Source of the DNA: Haloarcula laminariae
GTDB taxonomy: Archaea > Halobacteriota > Halobacteria > Halobacteriales > Haloarculaceae
Assembly (NCBI RefSeq): GCF_025457605.1
Contig: NZ_JAMZFY010000001.1
Coordinates: 744,001-808,000, forward strand
Direction: 5' to 3'
DNA: 64,000 nt
Shown here in pieces: positions 15,794-24,857 of the stretch. Every line of letters begins with the position of its first letter. Position 1 is the stretch's first letter. The notes under the pieces are model-generated. The model was given only the letters and a program-made list of their open reading frames with translations. It did no database searches and was not told the origin of the DNA. Position numbers and translations under genes: made by a program.

Positions 15794-17707
15794 TTACTCC
15801 TCGTCGTCTTCGTCGACGTCTTCGAAGTCGGCGTCGACGTACTCCTCGCCCTGGCCGGCCGCGCCGCCTGCGGCGCCACCGGGACCGGCACCGCCGGGTC
15901 CGGCCGCACCGCCCGCGGCGCCTGCGGCACCGGCGCCCGCTGCGCCGCCTGCGGCCTGCTGGGCCTGGCCGTCGTACATCTGCTTGCCGATTTCCTGGAG
16001 CGCTTCACTGAGCTCCTCGGTGACGTCCTCGTAGTCCTCGCGGCCGGCGTCCTCGTCCGCGAGGGTCTCCTCGACGTCCTCGACCTTGGCTTCGATGTCC
16101 TCGATGATGTCGGCGTCGAGGTCCTCCTCGTTCTCCTCGATGAGGGTCTCGGCGCGGCGGACGGCGGCCTCGGCCTCGTTGCGGGCCTCGATTTCCTTGC
16201 GGCGTTCCTCGTCCTCCTCGGCGTGTTCCTCGGCCTCCTCCTGCATCTGCTCTATCTGCTCGTCGGAGAGGCCGGCGCCGCCCTCGATGGTGATGTCCTC
16301 CTTGTTGCCCGAGCCCTTGTCCTCGGCTTCGACGTTGACGATGCCGTTCTCGTCGATGTTGAAGGAGACCTCAATCTGGGGCGTGCCGGCGGGGGCCGGC
16401 GGGATACCGGAGAGCGCGAAGGCGCCGAGCAGTTCGTTCTCCTCGGCGATCTCCCGTTCGCCCTGGAAGACGCGGATCTGGACCTGCGTCTGGTTGGCCT
16501 GTGCGGTCGTGAATATCTTCGATTCCTCGGTCGGAATCGTGGTGTTCTTGTCGATGAGTCGTTCGAAGAGGCCGCCCTTGACCTCGACGCCGAGCGACAG
16601 CGGCGTCACATCGAGCAGGACGATGTCGTCGACGTCACCCGAGAGCACGCCGCCCTGGATGGCCGCGCCCAGCCCGACGGCCTCGTCGGGGTTGACGTTC
16701 TTTTTGGGCTCCTGGCCGGTCATCTCCTCGACCTTGTCCTGGACCTGGGGCATCCGCGTCGAGCCGCCGACGAGGATGACCTCGTCGATGTCGCTCTTGT
16801 CGTAGCCGGCGTCAGAGAGCGCCTGCTCCGTCGGGCCCACCGTCCGGTCGATGAGGTCCTCGGTGAGACTCTCGAACTTCGCACGCGTAATCTTCTGTTC
16901 GAGGTCCAGCGGACCGTCGTCGGTCGTCGCGATAAAGGGGAGGTTGATGCGTGTCTCCTTGCGCGAGGAGAGCTCCACCTTCGCTTCCTCGGCGGCCTCG
17001 GTCAGCCGCTGGAGGGCCTGGCGGTCATCGCGCAGGTCGACGCCGTGTTCGCTCTCGAACTCGTCGGCGAGATAGTCGATGATAGCGTGGTCCCAGTCGT
17101 CGCCCCCGAGGTCGTTGTCCCCGTTCGTGGCGACGACCTCGTAGACGCCCCCGCCCAGGTCGAGGATGGAGACGTCGAAGGTACCGCCACCGAGGTCGTA
17201 GACGAGAACCGTCTGGTCGGACTCGTCGTCGAGCCCGTAGGCCATCGCGGCCGCGGTGGGCTCGTTGACGATGCGCTCGACCTCGAAGCCGGCGATCTCG
17301 CCGGCGTCCTTGGTCGCCTGGCGCTGTCGGTCGTTGAAGTAGGCGGGGACCGTGATGACGGCCTTCTCGATCTCGTCGCCGAGGTACTCCTCGGCGTCCC
17401 GTTTGATCTTCTGGAGGATCATCGCCGAGACCTGCTCGGGCGTGTACTCCTCGCCGTCCAGCGTCACCGAGTAGTCGTCCTCGCCCATGTGACGCTTGAT
17501 GGACTGAATGGTCTGTTCGGGGTTCTTTACGGCCTGATTCTTCGCGGGCTTGCCGACGAGGCGCTCCCCGTCGTCGAAGGCGACGACGGAGGGGGTCGTC
17601 CGCTCGCCTTCCGCGTTGACGATGATTTCGGGGTCGCCACCTTCCATGACCGCGAACGCGCTGTTCGTGGTCCCGAGGTCGATACCCAGAATCTTGTTGC
17701 TCGCCAT
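15794..17707 (-). CDS. dnaK: Chaperone DnaK (Hsp70)
   Basis: A 637-residue ATP-dependent chaperone. The ATPase domain starts at once: [19 protein letters not shown] with the phosphate-1 loop, [51 protein letters not shown], and [14 protein letters not shown]. The interdomain linker ([22 protein letters not shown]) and the substrate-binding domain follow ([27 protein letters not shown]). The lid is helical and highly acidic. The tail is a Gly/Ala/Pro-rich run ending [13 protein letters not shown], like the EEVD-bearing tails of other DnaK proteins in position only. grpE lies 169 bp upstream in the same direction, so the pair may be co-transcribed. Confidence 0.98.
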   Translation of the reverse strand: MASNKILGIDLGTTNSAFAVMEGGDPEIIVNAEGERTTPSVVAFDDGERLVGKPAKNQAVKNPEQTIQSIKRHMGEDDYSVTLDGEEYTPEQVSAMILQKIKRDAEEYLGDEIEKAVITVPAYFNDRQRQATKDAGEIAGFEVERIVNEPTAAAMAYGLDDESDQTVLVYDLGGGTFDVSILDLGGGVYEVVATNGDNDLGGDDWDHAIIDYLADEFESEHGVDLRDDRQALQRLTEAAEEAKVELSSRKETRINLPFIATTDDGPLDLEQKITRAKFESLTEDLIDRTVGPTEQALSDAGYDKSDIDEVILVGGSTRMPQVQDKVEEMTGQEPKKNVNPDEAVGLGAAIQGGVLSGDVDDIVLLDVTPLSLGVEVKGGLFERLIDKNTTIPTEESKIFTTAQANQTQVQIRVFQGEREIAEENELLGAFALSGIPPAPAGTPQIEVSFNIDENGIVNVEAEDKGSGNKEDITIEGGAGLSDEQIEQMQEEAEEHAEEDEERRKEIEARNEAEAAVRRAETLIEENEEDLDADIIEDIEAKVEDVEETLADEDAGREDYEDVTEELSEALQEIGKQMYDGQAQQAAGGAAGAGAAGAAGGAAGPGGAGPGGAAGGAAGQGEEYVDADFEDVDEDDEE

Positions 17708-17876
17708 CTTACCCAGTTGTACCGGACTCGGCCGGTTAAAAGTTGCTAGATGCGACGACTGCCAAACCGCTGGCAGTGGCCGCCTGCTTGCGGTTTTCTC
17801 GATTCTGCGGGGCTCTAACCGGTGCCGTTATTATGCACCGCAATCCGACCGCTCCGGGAGCGGCCACGCCGCGTGG

Positions 17877-18539
17877 CTATTCGTCTTTACTGACCGTGAC
17901 TTGCGCCTCTCGCAGCACCTTGTCGGCCATCTCGTAGCCGGGGCGGTGAACGTCCGCGATAGCGCCCGGTTCCTCCTCACTCTCGACGTTGGCGAGCACC
18001 TGGTGCTGGGTCGGGTCCACGTCCTCGCCCGGCTCGGGGTCGATGACCTCGACGTTTTCGGCCTGCAACACGTCGTCGAGTTGGCGCAGCGTCGACTCGA
18101 CGCCGCTGCGAATCTCGGTGTCCTCGTCCTGTTCCAGCGCGCGTTCGAGATTGTCCCGCACGTCCAGAATCCGGCTCACGAGGTCCTCCGTTGCCCGCTG
18201 TTTCTCCTCCTCGCGGCGCTTTTTCATCCGCTTCTTGTAGTTCTGGAACTCCGCCTGCTTGCGCTTGAGCTTCTCTTCGAGCTCCTCGGCCTCGCTCTCC
18301 AGCTCCTCGATTTCGGCCTCCAGGGAGTCGTTCTGGCTCCGCAGCGCCGCGAGCTCGCGGGCGATTTCCTCGGGGTCGGACTCGGCGACCCGCTCGACGA
18401 GGTCCGCGCCGGCCTCGCCCGCGGCGGCGTCGAGGTCTATCTCGTCGGTGTCGACGCCCTCGGGCGCGTCCTCGATGTCGACGTCGGCATCCCCGTCGTC
18501 GGATGTCGTCGCCTCGTCGGCTGCGTCCTGCTCACTCAT
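17877..18539 (-). CDS. grpE: Nucleotide exchange factor GrpE
   Basis: A 220-residue protein that releases ADP from DnaK. Residues 1-60 are a disordered acidic extension. Residues about 60-120 form a long coiled coil (LAALRSQNDSLEAEIEELESEAEELEEKLKRKQAEFQNYKKRMKKRREEEKQRA). Then come the family's core ILDVRDNLERALEQ and the small beta domain with VEVIDPEPGEDVDPTQHQVLANVESEEEPGAIADVHRPGYEMADKVLREAQVTVSK, the GrpE signature. It is the first gene of the chaperone group. The divergent neighbour across repeat A2 is the XPB helicase. Confidence 0.95.
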   Translation of the reverse strand: MSEQDAADEATTSDDGDADVDIEDAPEGVDTDEIDLDAAAGEAGADLVERVAESDPEEIARELAALRSQNDSLEAEIEELESEAEELEEKLKRKQAEFQNYKKRMKKRREEEKQRATEDLVSRILDVRDNLERALEQDEDTEIRSGVESTLRQLDDVLQAENVEVIDPEPGEDVDPTQHQVLANVESEEEPGAIADVHRPGYEMADKVLREAQVTVSKDE

Positions 18540-18656
18540 ACCCGTAGGGAGTGGTCACGCGAATAAAAGGATTCAGAAAACGGGCTAGGAACTACTGACT
18601 GGATTCGCCGCGCCGCGAACGAACAGAGCTACCCTACGAATGCGCGAACCGAAGAC

Positions 18657-18808
18657 AGCCAGAAAGCCCCGAGCGGCTACGGTCCCGCGCCTCGCTGCGC
18701 GCGTTCGCTTCGCTCACGTGCTTGCGTCGTCGGGGTTCCCGTAGCCGCTCGCCCCTTTCAGTCCACCCGTAGCCGGTTGGTCAACCGCATGGGCGGGACT
18801 TTCTGGCT
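18657..18808. repeat. Family A dyad element, copy A2 (internally deleted)
   Basis: It lies in the 390-bp gap (18540-18929) between divergent grpE and XPB. The left outer end AGCCAGAAAGCCCC is at 18657-18670. Arm 1 pairs GAGCGGCTACGG (18671-18682) with 18739-18750. The central-arm left half is at 18752-18768. Its right half is cut short at GGGCGGGACT (18791-18800) and joins directly to the right outer end (CTTTCTGGCT, 18799-18808). Arm 3 and part of the central stem are missing compared with copies A1 and A3. The distances to the two genes are 117 and 121 bp. The other gap DNA holds promoters only. Confidence 0.8.
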
Positions 18809-18929
18809 GGTCGCAGAGTAGCTGGTGGACACTGCTGGCGCGTTCCGCACGGTCGCAGTCTCGATTATCCCCACGACTGCGTTTGCTAGCCGCGAAACCG
18901 TTATCGGGGGGCTCACCGAACCCCTGACC

Positions 18930-20264
18930 GTGCTGGAGCTGACCTTCGAGGAGGGGACCATCCGAATCACGGGTGACGTGCCGGCGGACCTGCCCGGCGT
19001 CGAGCGCGACGACCGCTCCAAGAGCGCCCGCGCGCCGGCCTTTCGGTACGCCGACCTCCTCGACGCGCTGACCGAGCGCGGGCGCGACTACGACGACCAG
19101 GTGCTGGACACCGCGCCGGTCGACCTCTCGACGACGTACGAGCTCCGCGAGTACCAGCAGGACGCGCTCGATAGCTGGCGGGCGGCCGGCGACCGGGGCT
19201 GTCTGGAGCTACCCACGGGGAGCGGGAAGACGGTCATCGGCATCGCGGCGATGGTGGCTCTGGGCGTCCCGGCGCTGGTCGTGGTCCCGACCATCGACTT
19301 ACTGGAGCAGTGGCAGCGGGAGCTGGAGACCGAGTTTCAGCGCCCCGTCGGCCGGCTGGGCGGGGGCGAACAGCGCGTCGAGCGCGTCACGGTCGCGACC
19401 TACGACTCGGCGTATCTCCGGGCCGACGAACTGGGAGACCGCTTCGGGCTGGTCGTTTTCGACGAGGTCCACCACCTCGGCGGCGAGGGCTACCGCGACA
19501 TCGCCCGATTGCTGGCCGCGCCGGCGCGGCTGGGCCTCACCGCGACGTTCGAGCGACCCGACGGCGCCCACGAGGTCATCGAGGACCTCGTCGGCCCGCT
19601 GGCCCAGCGTGTCGACGTGGACGAACTGGCCGGCGAGCATCTGGCCGACTACGACATCAAGCACGTCGCGGTCGCCCTGACCGACGCCGAGCGCGAGCGA
19701 TACGAACAGCACCAGGGGACCTTTACCGACTACCTGAAACAGTCGAACATTCAGCTCCGGTCGGGGAGTGACTACCAGGAACTCGTGAAACGGTCGGGCA
19801 CCGACCCGCAGGCCCGCGAGGCCCTGCTCGCCAAGCAGCGCGCCCGCGAGGTGATGATGAATGCCCAGCGGAAGGTCGACAGGCTGGCCGACATTCTGGA
19901 CCACCATCGCGGGGACCGCGTCATCGTCTTCACGGCCTACACGGACCTCGTCTACCGGCTCTCCGAGCGGTTCCTGATACCCGCTATCACCCACGAGACG
20001 GGCGCGAGCGAACGGCGCGAGATTCTAGAGCGGTTCCGGGACGGCACCTACTCCCGGGTCGTGACGGCGAACGTATTGGACGAGGGCGTCGATGTCCCCG
20101 ACGCTAACGTAGCCGTCGTCCTCTCCGGCAGCGGCTCCGAGCGGGAGTTCACCCAGCGACTGGGCCGGATTCTGCGGCCGAAGGCCGACGGGTCGCGGGC
20201 GCTGCTGTACGAACTCGTCACCGAGGAGACCGCCGAGGAGCGGGTGGCACGACGGCGGCGGTAG
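18930..20264 (+). CDS. rad25: XPB/Rad25-type DNA repair helicase
   Basis: A 444-residue superfamily 2 helicase. Archaeal XPB partners Bax1 nuclease in excision repair. Helicase motifs in order: Q-like REYQQDALDSW, motif I PTGSGKT (residues about 95-101), motif Ia VVPTIDLLEQW, motif II DEVHH (177-181), motif III GLTATFER, then VIVFTAYTDLVYRL, DEGVDVPDANVAVV and motif VI QRLGRILRPK. The N-terminal LTFEEGTIRITGD is the damage-recognition-like region. The GTG at 18930 is preferred over upstream ATGs, because homology begins there and TATA-like CCGTTATC lies about 27 nt before it. Bax1 is not adjacent but at 24858. Confidence 0.92.
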   Translation: MLELTFEEGTIRITGDVPADLPGVERDDRSKSARAPAFRYADLLDALTERGRDYDDQVLDTAPVDLSTTYELREYQQDALDSWRAAGDRGCLELPTGSGKTVIGIAAMVALGVPALVVVPTIDLLEQWQRELETEFQRPVGRLGGGEQRVERVTVATYDSAYLRADELGDRFGLVVFDEVHHLGGEGYRDIARLLAAPARLGLTATFERPDGAHEVIEDLVGPLAQRVDVDELAGEHLADYDIKHVAVALTDAERERYEQHQGTFTDYLKQSNIQLRSGSDYQELVKRSGTDPQAREALLAKQRAREVMMNAQRKVDRLADILDHHRGDRVIVFTAYTDLVYRLSERFLIPAITHETGASERREILERFRDGTYSRVVTANVLDEGVDVPDANVAVVLSGSGSEREFTQRLGRILRPKADGSRALLYELVTEETAEERVARRRR

Positions 20265-20396
20265 CGACGTCCGTGCTTCGAACCGACTGCTGGTCCAGTG
20301 CATCGAATTGGTACGCTCGTCAGTGTCAACCGGTGGCCAACGGACACCTCGCGCTCTTACGCGTCCGGTACGTATCGACTGTTCACTCACTCACCG

Positions 20397-22916
20397 ATGG
20401 ACACCCAGCGTGACGGTTCTGCGGAGGTCGAGCGGTCGGATGTGGAGTCCACGCCGGAACTCGCCCGGCTCGCCGAGCGGGCGGAGATAGGTATCGTCGG
20501 TATCGCGCGGACGGGCGAGCTCACGGAAGTAAACGCCGGTTTCACCGCACTCACCGGCTACGAGCGGACGGCGATAACGGGCGCATCGGGCGATGAGGTG
20601 TTCCCGGGGGGCGACGTGGCGTCGCTCGTCGCGGAGCTCCTCGACCGCACAGCGGCGGGCGAGCCGGCCGTCGTGTCCGGGGTCGTCCCGCTCGCGAGGG
20701 AATCGGCCGGGGTCGTCCCCTGCGAACTCCGACTCAGACCCCTCGGCGCCGACGACGAGGGGTTCGTGGGTGTGGTTAGACGTGTCACGGGTCACGGTGA
20801 CGTGACCCAATCAGTGGCGGTCGCCCCGTGGGCCCAGTCGTTTTTCTCGCTCGCTGAAGCCATCCCCGACGGCGTCATCGTCCTCGATACGGAGAGCAAC
20901 GTCACCTACGCGAACCCCGCGGTCGAGACTATCCTGGGCCACCGGCCGGAGTCACTGGTCGGTGGCAGCAAACTTGACATCATCCCGCCCCGGCTCCGGG
21001 AGTCACATCTGGCCGCCATCGACCGCTACCTCGAGACCGGCGAGCGCAACATCGACTGGTCGTACGTCGAACTCCCCGGGCAACACGCCGACGGTCACGA
21101 GGTGCCTCTCGGCATCTCGTTCAACGATTTCACGATGGACGGCGAGCGGTACTTCGTCGGCCTGTTCCGGGATATCACACCGCGAAAAACCGCGGAGGCC
21201 GAGGCGGTTCGCCGTCTCGACCAGCAGGCGGCCATCGCACGGCTCGGTCGCCACGCCCTCGAAACCACGTCGGAGACCGACCTCCTCTCGGAGGCGGTAA
21301 CCGTCCTCGCGGAGATGCTCGACACCGACATCGGCACGGTGCTGGAACTCGACGGGGCCTCCGAGGTCCTCACGCTCCGCGCGGCGACCGCCCCCATCGA
21401 CGAACTCGTCGACAGCGCGCGTATTCCGGCGGCCGCCGGCGAGACGCAGGCCGGGTACACGCTCGATTCCGGCGGGCCGGTCGTCGTCGCGGACACCGAG
21501 ACCGAAACCCGCTTCGACGTGCCCGAGCGCATGGCCGAACGGGGCGTCCGGAGCGGCCTCAGCGTCACTGTCGGGTCGCCGGAGGACCCCTGGGGCGTCC
21601 TCGCCGCTTTCGACACGGAGCCCCGGGAGTTCACTGAGGCCGACACCCACGCCATCGAGAGCGTCGCGAACGTCCTGGCGTCGGCCATCGACCGGTACGA
21701 GCGAATCAGGCAGATAGAGGACCAGCGGGGCCAGCTCAACGCTATCACGCAGGTCTACCGCGTGGTACAGGATATCCAGCAGGCGGTCGTCAGCCAGTCG
21801 ACGCGCGAGGAAATCGAACGGACGGTCTGTGACCGCTTCGTCGAGCTGGACACCTACGAGTTCGCGTGGGTCGGGACCGCCGAGCTGCCCGACCGCACGC
21901 TCACGCCCACCACCTACGCCGGCAACGAGGGCGGGTATCTGGACGAGGTGACCGTCCAGTTACGGGACGGTGAACAGAGCCGGCTCGGCGGCGAAGCCAT
22001 CCGAAGCGGGCGGACACAGATTGTCTCGGACGTGGCAACGGACGACCGGTTCGCGCCGTGGCGCGAGGCCGCCCTGTCGTGTGGCTTTCACTCAGTGGCC
22101 GCCGTCCCCCTCACGTACCGACAGACCACGTTCGGCCTTCTCGGGGTGTACGCGGGCGAGCCGAACGCGTTCGTCCCGGGCGTCAGTGACGTGTTCGATA
22201 CGCTCGGGCAGCTCACCGGTCACGCCATCATGTCGGCGACCCAGCGCCAGGCCCTCCACTCGGACCTCGTGACGGAAGTCGAACTCCAGATAGACGGCAT
22301 CGGCGACCTGTTCGCGTTCGACGCGCCCTTCAGCGGCCGGCTTCGGTTCGACCGGATGATTCCGGTCAGCGGCGGGCAGTTCCTGATGTACGCGTCGCTG
22401 CCGACCGACGACGTCGACACGCTGGCGTCGGCGGACGTGGTCGAGTCGGTCTCCCGGCTCGACGAAGACGGGGGCGAATCACGCGTCGAAATCACGTGGA
22501 ACGACCCGCCCATCAGCACCCTCGTCTCGGCTTTCGGCGGTCGGATTCGGGGCGGCGTGCTGGACGAGTCGTCCGTGGTGACCACCGTCGAATTCCCCCA
22601 GACGGTCGAGGTCAACGCGGTCGTCGAGCAGTTAGAGTCGAGCTACCCGGCGCTGCGTGTCTCCTTACAGCGCCGAGCGACACTCGAACCCGCCGGGACT
22701 GACGCCGACGACGCGCTCTCGCCGCTGACCGAGCGCCAGCGGGACGCCCTCGAAGCGGCGTACTTCGGCGGCTACTTCGAGTGGCCCCGCGAACGGAGCG
22801 CGGCCGACCTCGCCGACGCGATGGGTATCGCGGACCCGACCTTCCACCAGCACCTCCGGAGCGCCGAACGCCAGGCGTTCAGCCGACTGTTGGACGATAC
22901 CGGCCAGAAGCGCTAG
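20397..22916 (+). CDS. PAS/GAF sensor with Bat-type HTH (HTH-10) regulator
   Basis: An 839-residue soluble regulator of the bacterio-opsin activator group. Order: PAS 1 (about 15-135, IGIVGIARTGELTEVNAGFTALTGYERT), PAS 2 (about 145-265, PDGVIVLDTESNVTYANPAVETILGHRPESLVGG...DITPRK), GAF 1 (about 285-440), GAF 2 (about 460-605, TREEIERTVCDRFVELDTYEFAWVG), the Bat sensor domain (about 610-765), then the helix-turn-helix LTERQRDALEAAYFGGYFEWPRERSAADLADAMGIADPTFHQHLRSAERQ (about 780-830). No membrane span or kinase. Such proteins sense redox, light or small ligands and directly control genes; the targets here are unknown. It sits between XPB and Bax1. Confidence 0.9.
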   Translation: MDTQRDGSAEVERSDVESTPELARLAERAEIGIVGIARTGELTEVNAGFTALTGYERTAITGASGDEVFPGGDVASLVAELLDRTAAGEPAVVSGVVPLARESAGVVPCELRLRPLGADDEGFVGVVRRVTGHGDVTQSVAVAPWAQSFFSLAEAIPDGVIVLDTESNVTYANPAVETILGHRPESLVGGSKLDIIPPRLRESHLAAIDRYLETGERNIDWSYVELPGQHADGHEVPLGISFNDFTMDGERYFVGLFRDITPRKTAEAEAVRRLDQQAAIARLGRHALETTSETDLLSEAVTVLAEMLDTDIGTVLELDGASEVLTLRAATAPIDELVDSARIPAAAGETQAGYTLDSGGPVVVADTETETRFDVPERMAERGVRSGLSVTVGSPEDPWGVLAAFDTEPREFTEADTHAIESVANVLASAIDRYERIRQIEDQRGQLNAITQVYRVVQDIQQAVVSQSTREEIERTVCDRFVELDTYEFAWVGTAELPDRTLTPTTYAGNEGGYLDEVTVQLRDGEQSRLGGEAIRSGRTQIVSDVATDDRFAPWREAALSCGFHSVAAVPLTYRQTTFGLLGVYAGEPNAFVPGVSDVFDTLGQLTGHAIMSATQRQALHSDLVTEVELQIDGIGDLFAFDAPFSGRLRFDRMIPVSGGQFLMYASLPTDDVDTLASADVVESVSRLDEDGGESRVEITWNDPPISTLVSAFGGRIRGGVLDESSVVTTVEFPQTVEVNAVVEQLESSYPALRVSLQRRATLEPAGTDADDALSPLTERQRDALEAAYFGGYFEWPRERSAADLADAMGIADPTFHQHLRSAERQAFSRLLDDTGQKR

Positions 22917-23033
22917 ATTACTCCAAAAGGGCCTACAGAACCGGTAACAGGCCGTATCGTTGCTCCTCGGTAAGTGCGAGCCAAGACACTTAGGCTGTCA
23001 GTATAACCACATCTGTCTCCTACAACAGGTACA

Positions 23034-24185
23034 ATGAACGAGAGCTTACCTACCCCCCGACGTGTCCCGGTCGACGACGTGCTCGCGTGTATCACAGACC
23101 GCCCCCGCCGGGTCGTGCTGTCCGTCCTGCGGGACCGGACTGCCCCGATTTCGACCGACGAACTGGCGACGACGACAGCCGCCACGCTCGCCGGGAAGTC
23201 GCTCGTCGACGTGACTCACGAGGAGCGCGACCGCGTCCGTCTCCGTCTTCACCACGCCCACCTCCCCAAACTCGACGAAGCCGACCTCGTCGAGTGGGAC
23301 GTAGACGAGGGGGCGGTCGCCGGGGCCGACCACCCCGCGTTAGGCGTCGAGTCTATCCGGCGGATGCTCGACATCGACGCGGACGGGGCCGACGCCGCCC
23401 TGGAGGCGATTGAGCCGGTCCGGCGGCGCGTCGCCCTGTCCGTAATCGAGTCCGCGGTCGACATCGACCGCGAGGCGCTCGCCCGGCGAGTCGCGAGCCG
23501 GGAACAGGCGATGCAGTCGGCCCCGGACAGCGACGCGGCGGACGTGCTCGCCTCGCTCTCCCACACCCATCTGCCATTGCTCGAACGGGTCGGAATCGTC
23601 GAAGTCGACGGCGAGACGGTCAGCTACGTCGGCCACCCGGAACTCGACGCCGACTGGTTCGACATAGGGCCCGCGGTGACGGCCCAGCCCGGGCGGGAGA
23701 TGCCGGACACCTGGGCCATCGAGGGCCGTGACGACATCGTCTCGCGCGGCCAGTCGCTGTTCGAACGGGCCGACGAGGAGCTGTTCCTGCTCATCACGAC
23801 GGACGGGCTGCTTGACGAGGGCTGTGTGAGCCGGCTGGCGGACGCGCTCGACCGCGGCGTCGACGTGTATCTAGGCACACAGTCCGCCGGGGTGCGCGAC
23901 CTCGTCCGCGAGGAACTGCCGGAGGTCGTCATCTGGGAGCCCCAGCTCGACTGGATGAACCTCCCGCCGGAACGGGAGAAGGTCGGCCGGCTGGTGTTGG
24001 CCGACCGCGAAGCCGTCCTGCTGGGAACGCTGGGGGAACCGATTTCGGGGGGCTACCGGGAGATGGCGCTCACCGGCGAGGGGCCGGACAACACGCTCGT
24101 CACGCTGTTGCGCCAGCTCCTCGGCGACCGGCTCGACCACCTCGACGCCCAGAGCGAGGACTTCCTGAAACAGATTCCCCTGTAG
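23034..24185 (+). CDS. Tandem DUF7344 HTH regulator with TrmB-like effector domain
   Basis: A 383-residue transcription regulator. Two related winged-helix units of the haloarchaeal DUF7344 kind (number from memory) occupy about 10-95 (DVLACITDRPRRVVLSVLRD...LHHAHLPKLDEADLVEWD) and 112-205 (IEPVRRRVALSVIES...LSHTHLPLLERVGIVEVD). The shared L-H-H/T-HLP-L pattern marks them as an internal duplication. Residues 225-383 (DDIVSRGQSLFERADEELFLLITTDGLLDEG...GRLVLADREAVLLGTL) resemble the ligand-binding part of TrmB-type and other phospholipase-D-like sensor regulators. It follows the Bat-type gene by 117 bp. Expression signal and ligand unknown. Confidence 0.8.
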   Translation: MNESLPTPRRVPVDDVLACITDRPRRVVLSVLRDRTAPISTDELATTTAATLAGKSLVDVTHEERDRVRLRLHHAHLPKLDEADLVEWDVDEGAVAGADHPALGVESIRRMLDIDADGADAALEAIEPVRRRVALSVIESAVDIDREALARRVASREQAMQSAPDSDAADVLASLSHTHLPLLERVGIVEVDGETVSYVGHPELDADWFDIGPAVTAQPGREMPDTWAIEGRDDIVSRGQSLFERADEELFLLITTDGLLDEGCVSRLADALDRGVDVYLGTQSAGVRDLVREELPEVVIWEPQLDWMNLPPEREKVGRLVLADREAVLLGTLGEPISGGYREMALTGEGPDNTLVTLLRQLLGDRLDHLDAQSEDFLKQIPL

Positions 24186-24371
24186 GGGGCGGTGTCAGCA
24201 GGGCCGCTCTCCTCCCCGGGGCCCGCACCGAGCGGTGGCGTTCCTGGTTGTGACATCCACGCGTTCGGCGCCCTGACACAGCCGTTGCGTCGAGTAGCGG
24301 TGACCCGTTCAGCGGCCGAGCCACAGTCCGGCGCCGCCACAGCTATACAGCGCGGCCCACTAGTCGGCCAT

Positions 24372-24788
24372 ATGACAGATTCTGACGACGCGCCGGCGCT
24401 CAGCGAGAGCGAACTGGACGCGCTTCACAGCGCCGAGCTGGGCGTCGAGTGGCTCCGACGGGCCCACGGCACGCTCATCGAAGTCCACCACGCGACCGGG
24501 CACGCGATGGACCACCTCCACGACGCCGAGGCGACCTTGCGCGAAGCCGGCCACGCGGAACTGGCCGACCAGTTGCGCGACGAACTGTTGCCGCGGGGCG
24601 CCATCGAGGACCGCTGGACGTACGACCTCCTGGAGACGTTCGAATCCGGCATCCTCGCGGACGCGACAGACTACGAGCGGCGGGTCCGCGAGGAGCTGGC
24701 CGACGGGCAGCGCCACCTCACCGAACGCCGCCAGGAGCGCGAGTGGAAGCGACGAGGAGGCGAGCCGCCCCACGACGACTCGGAGTGA
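24372..24788 (+). CDS. Conserved haloarchaeal protein, unknown function
   Basis: A 138-residue acidic, His-rich, all-helical protein. The central part ELGVEWLRRAHGTLIEVHHATGHAMDHLHDAEATLREAGH contains several histidines spaced along helices (HHATGHAMDHLH), which could bind metal or haem, though nothing proves it. The second part (EDRWTYDLLETFESGILADATDYERRVREELADGQRHLTERRQEREWKRR) is a long charged helix. There is no membrane segment. A TATA-like AGCTATACAG (24341-24350) is 22-31 nt before the ATG. I do not recognise the family. It lies just before bax1 (69 bp), possibly sharing a transcript. Confidence 0.7.
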   Translation: MTDSDDAPALSESELDALHSAELGVEWLRRAHGTLIEVHHATGHAMDHLHDAEATLREAGHAELADQLRDELLPRGAIEDRWTYDLLETFESGILADATDYERRVREELADGQRHLTERRQEREWKRRGGEPPHDDSE

Positions 24789-24857
24789 ACTGCCGAGCGA
24801 AGGCGGGGGTCCCGGCGGCGCGGTCGTTTTTTGTACCGTCGTCCCCCACTCCCGCCC

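Noticed and set aside
16223-17749. 508-codon plus-strand frame over dnaK
   Set aside because: Antisense shadow of a certain dnaK; long antisense frames are routine in high-G+C DNA with few stop codons.
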